Below the pieces are notes generated by a model. It searched no databases and was not told where the DNA came from. It saw only the letters and a program-made list of their open reading frames with translations. A stretch of DNA of 64,000 nucleotides from Sporosarcina sp. P2 (GTDB lineage Bacteria > Bacillota > Bacilli > Bacillales_A > Planococcaceae), in NCBI RefSeq assembly GCF_002743255.1, contig NZ_PDYY01000001.1:419248-483247 (forward strand), in the 5' to 3' direction. Numbering within the stretch: position 1 is the first letter of the stretch; each line of letters opens with the position of its first letter. Shown piece after piece: positions 61,946 to 64,000 of the stretch. A program made the translations under genes and the position numbers.

Positions 61946-62845
61946 ATGATAGATGTATATTTACTCAGCGGCTTTCTCGGAAGCGGCAAGACATCGTTAC
62001 TCGTAAATTTGGTTGACCAAGTAAAGGAATCTGGTAGACAACCCGCTGTATTGATGAATGAATTTGGCGAACTGAATATCGACAGTCAAATCGTTGAGGA
62101 GGCGGGAGAAGTTCCGTTAAAAGAATTACTAAATGGCTGTATATGTTGTACGGGTGCGGAATCTACGGAAGCCCAATTACAAGGCTTGCTAGCGGATTAT
62201 CCGGAAATTGACGTGTTGTTCATTGAAACAACGGGTGCGGCTCACCCCGTAGAAGCGTTAGACGCTGTCTACTCACCGTTGTTCGCGGAGAAGCTAGACG
62301 TCAAGGGAATCGTTACTGTAGTCGATGCGAAGCGCTGGATCGACCGTGACAAGCTGTCGCCGCGGATTCAGTCTTTATTCCTCGAACAAGTCCGCCACGC
62401 ACACTTCATGGTACTCAATAAAACGGATTTACTGACAGATACTCAATTGGCCTTCGTGACGATGCAAGTGACACAATTTAATAGTTATGCACCGCTTGTC
62501 CAGACAGTGAACGCGAAAGTCGATTTCCACTATGTCGAGAAGATGGTCAAAGCGGCGGTACCGAAACAGCCGGTCTCTACAGGGGGTGGTTTGCCACTTG
62601 CATCAAAAGTTTTGTCGTTTGATACACCGATCAACCAAGAACATTTTGAAGACTGGGTGCGGACATTACCGGATAGCGTGTACCGCATGAAAGGCTATAT
62701 CCAACTAGAAGGTTCGCGGTACTCCCATTTATTCCAATATGCATACGGCATGGTCAACTGGATACCGGAATATATGCAAATCCCGTCCAAGTTGGTAATC
62801 ATCGGGGAGCAACTTACTGACATCGAGTACTTGCCCAAAAACTAG
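61946..62845 (+). CDS. CobW/COG0523-family GTPase, probable metallochaperone
   Basis: P-loop GTPase of 299 residues. Walker A LSGFLGSGKTSLL at the N-terminus, the metal-binding NGCICCTG (CxCC) near residue 64, ETTGAAHP switch near 92, and NKTDLL for guanine specificity near 150; a CobW C-terminal domain follows. Family members insert or traffic zinc, cobalt or nickel. No zinc-responsive site was seen upstream, so the metal is open. AAAGGATGATAG precedes the ATG. Confidence 0.9.
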   Translation: MIDVYLLSGFLGSGKTSLLVNLVDQVKESGRQPAVLMNEFGELNIDSQIVEEAGEVPLKELLNGCICCTGAESTEAQLQGLLADYPEIDVLFIETTGAAHPVEALDAVYSPLFAEKLDVKGIVTVVDAKRWIDRDKLSPRIQSLFLEQVRHAHFMVLNKTDLLTDTQLAFVTMQVTQFNSYAPLVQTVNAKVDFHYVEKMVKAAVPKQPVSTGGGLPLASKVLSFDTPINQEHFEDWVRTLPDSVYRMKGYIQLEGSRYSHLFQYAYGMVNWIPEYMQIPSKLVIIGEQLTDIEYLPKN

Positions 62846-63023
62846 TTGTCAATAGCGATCTATTGTTAATAGTGTTCTCCATTGGATAAGGTTGCCAATT
62901 AAATCACTCTAAAACTCTCATTCCATAGCTTTGTAGAGTTCATTGGACAAATTGGTAGGAATGACCAGAATCTCTCCTATTCTTTTACGTTATGCTAGGT
63001 CACGTAGAAAAGGAGGGACCAAG

Positions 63024-63674
63024 ATGAAAAAACCTTTATCACTCATCTTATTAAGCTCAGCTATTTTATTGCCTACTCATGCAGCAGAGGCAAGCACGAC
63101 AAATCAGGTGCAAACACAGACGTATAATTGTGCCGTCGCAAATCAGCAGGTGTACTCGTATTACTGGAGTAACTATCAGAAGCCACAACAACCGAGCAAA
63201 CCGGTAGCACAACCAACACTACAACAACCAACTCAACCAAACGAACCAGTGAAAAAGCCACAAACAGACAAGCCGACACAGCAACAAACAGCGAATGTGT
63301 CCGCTACAGAGCAAGCCGTACTCGATTTGACGAATGCGGAACGTACGAAGGCAGGACTCAAGCCGTTGCAGATCGATGCAGCCTTGCAGAAATCCGCAAA
63401 GCAGAAATCAGCGGATATGGCAACAAACAACTATTTCTCTCATACGAGTCCGACATACGGTTCACCGTTTGATCAAATGAAGCAAAACGGCGTTACATAC
63501 CGTTCGGCAGCCGAGAATATCGCAATGGGTCAGCGTAGCGCACAAGATGTCGTAACAGCTTGGATGAATTCAGCTGGACACCGTCAGAATATCTTGACGC
63601 CCGAGTTCACGCATATAGGTATTGGGTATGATGCGAATGGCCATTATTGGACGCAGCAGTTTATACAGAAATAA
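63024..63674 (+). CDS. CAP-domain (SCP/YkwD-like) secreted protein
   Basis: Secreted protein of 216 residues: signal peptide (about 1-22, ending near THAAEA), a Pro/Gln/Lys-rich linker (QKPQQPSKPVAQPTLQQPTQ ..., about 55-95) and a CAP domain (about 98-215) with LDLTNAERTKAGLKPLQIDAAL, HTSPTYGSPFDQM, AENIAMGQ, and HRQNILTPEFTHIGIGY. YkwD-type proteins of spore formers include SafA-associated and coat proteins; function unproven. AGGAGG at 63010-63016 supports ATG 63024 rather than the frame start at 62943. Confidence 0.92.
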   Translation: MKKPLSLILLSSAILLPTHAAEASTTNQVQTQTYNCAVANQQVYSYYWSNYQKPQQPSKPVAQPTLQQPTQPNEPVKKPQTDKPTQQQTANVSATEQAVLDLTNAERTKAGLKPLQIDAALQKSAKQKSADMATNNYFSHTSPTYGSPFDQMKQNGVTYRSAAENIAMGQRSAQDVVTAWMNSAGHRQNILTPEFTHIGIGYDANGHYWTQQFIQK

Positions 63675-63681
63675 AAATTTG

Positions 63682-63717
63682 AAGGTCAATGGATATACGT
63701 CCATTGATCTTTTTTTA
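63682..63717 (+). terminator. Terminator of the CAP-domain gene
   Basis: AAGGTCAATGG and CCATTGATCTT form a stem followed by TTTTTTT. Confidence 0.75.
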
Positions 63718-63798
63718 ATGAAGAGAGTTTGAGACTTTGTTTTTTTCGTAGTGTGAGTTCGAGAGATAGATCAAGATTACTAGAGAAGCTTTGGCAAT

Positions 63799-63890
63799 AG
63801 AGCGGTTACGGAGTAGTATAGAGCGCTTGACGTAAAGTATGAGCGCTTTTGGATCCTGTTAGAGCGGTTGGCGGTGACAATAGAGCGGAT
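63799..63890. repeat. Five GAGCG octamers phased at about 21 bp
   Basis: AGAGCGGT (63799), AGAGCGCT (63820), GAGCGCT (63841), AGAGCGGT (63861) and AGAGCGGA (63882) are spaced 20-21 bp. The pattern is like the array at 47789-47935 with a different core, also placed 3' of a gene. Bases 63718-63798 show no gene. Confidence 0.7.
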
Positions 63891-64000
63891 ATGGTCTTCT
63901 GTCAAGAAAGTGGACACCATTTATTGAGCGTTTATTTTGAAAAACCTACCGCGCTACGCTTGCTGTACTTTCGTGGAGGAACAGTTAAAGTGACAACTGT
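63891..64000. other. Window end, possible mobile-element edge
   Basis: GTCAAGAAAGTGGACACC at 63901-63918 resembles ends of some IS3-family elements (AAAGTGGACA words), followed by GC-richer sequence running out of the window. There is too little sequence to decide. Confidence 0.2.

Overview
The window is low-GC Gram-positive chromosomal DNA. A small acid-soluble spore protein gene, BirA-type biotin control, Bacillales housekeeping genes (ypjP, thyA-dfrA, yplQ, degV, ypmR, ypmS, msrAB, yozE) and purine-rich ribosome binding sites point to a spore-forming member of the Bacillales. Planococcaceae close to Sporosarcina is my best inference: a urea transporter next to a nickel/peptide-type ABC importer would suit a ureolytic lifestyle. 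No rRNA, tRNA or CRISPR array was seen.

Layout. 1-6.4 kb: a NitT/TauT-type ABC importer, an MFS transporter and a cupin protein; the importer and cupin promoters carry the same palindrome. 6.4-9.8 kb: decayed DNA (IS3-family remnant, a small gene with an internal amber codon, a GC-rich structured patch) around an ABC exporter. 9.8-15.7 kb: urea transporter and a five-gene nickel/oligopeptide-type ABC importer. 15.9-16.8 kb: hslO. 17-31 kb: a large catabolic regulon. 31-35 kb: acyltransferase and Lon-like protease. 35-39 kb: methionine salvage genes mtnK-W-X-D. 39-42.7 kb: glpD, a spore protein, a D,D-carboxypeptidase. 42.8-45.6 kb: bioA, bioD and bioY around a BirA operator. 45.6-49 kb: SDR, bacilliredoxin, methyltransferase, ypjP. 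49-53.8 kb: an accessory island between ypjP and thyA. 53.9-63.7 kb: conserved housekeeping genes ending with a CAP-domain protein.

The most interesting region is 17-31 kb. A 15-bp core, CTTGTATGGTACATG, occurs four times: upstream of a chemoreceptor, a BCCT transporter, a GntR regulator operon and an isochorismatase operon. The genes encode a luciferase-like flavin monooxygenase, its probable flavin reductase, an alpha/beta hydrolase, two aldehyde dehydrogenases, an isochorismatase-type amidase, an AA_synth protein, a YciI-like protein, an unrecognised 109-residue protein and an NCS1 permease. This combination resembles oxidative ring-opening pathways for N-heterocycles or betaines (trigonelline, pyridine and Rut uracil pathways) but matches none of them exactly. 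I infer a GntR-controlled system for sensing, importing and degrading an unidentified nitrogen compound.

The second interesting region is the ypjP-thyA island. Three copies of the ypjP 3' end (in ypjP, near 52.55 kb and near 53.82 kb) delimit two cassettes. One holds an Mrr restriction-enzyme remnant and a large protein with a NERD-like nuclease domain, coiled coil and membrane hairpin, a candidate defence protein. The other holds a ferritin-like protein and a small coiled-coil protein. Two loci also carry GC-rich octamers phased at 21 bp.
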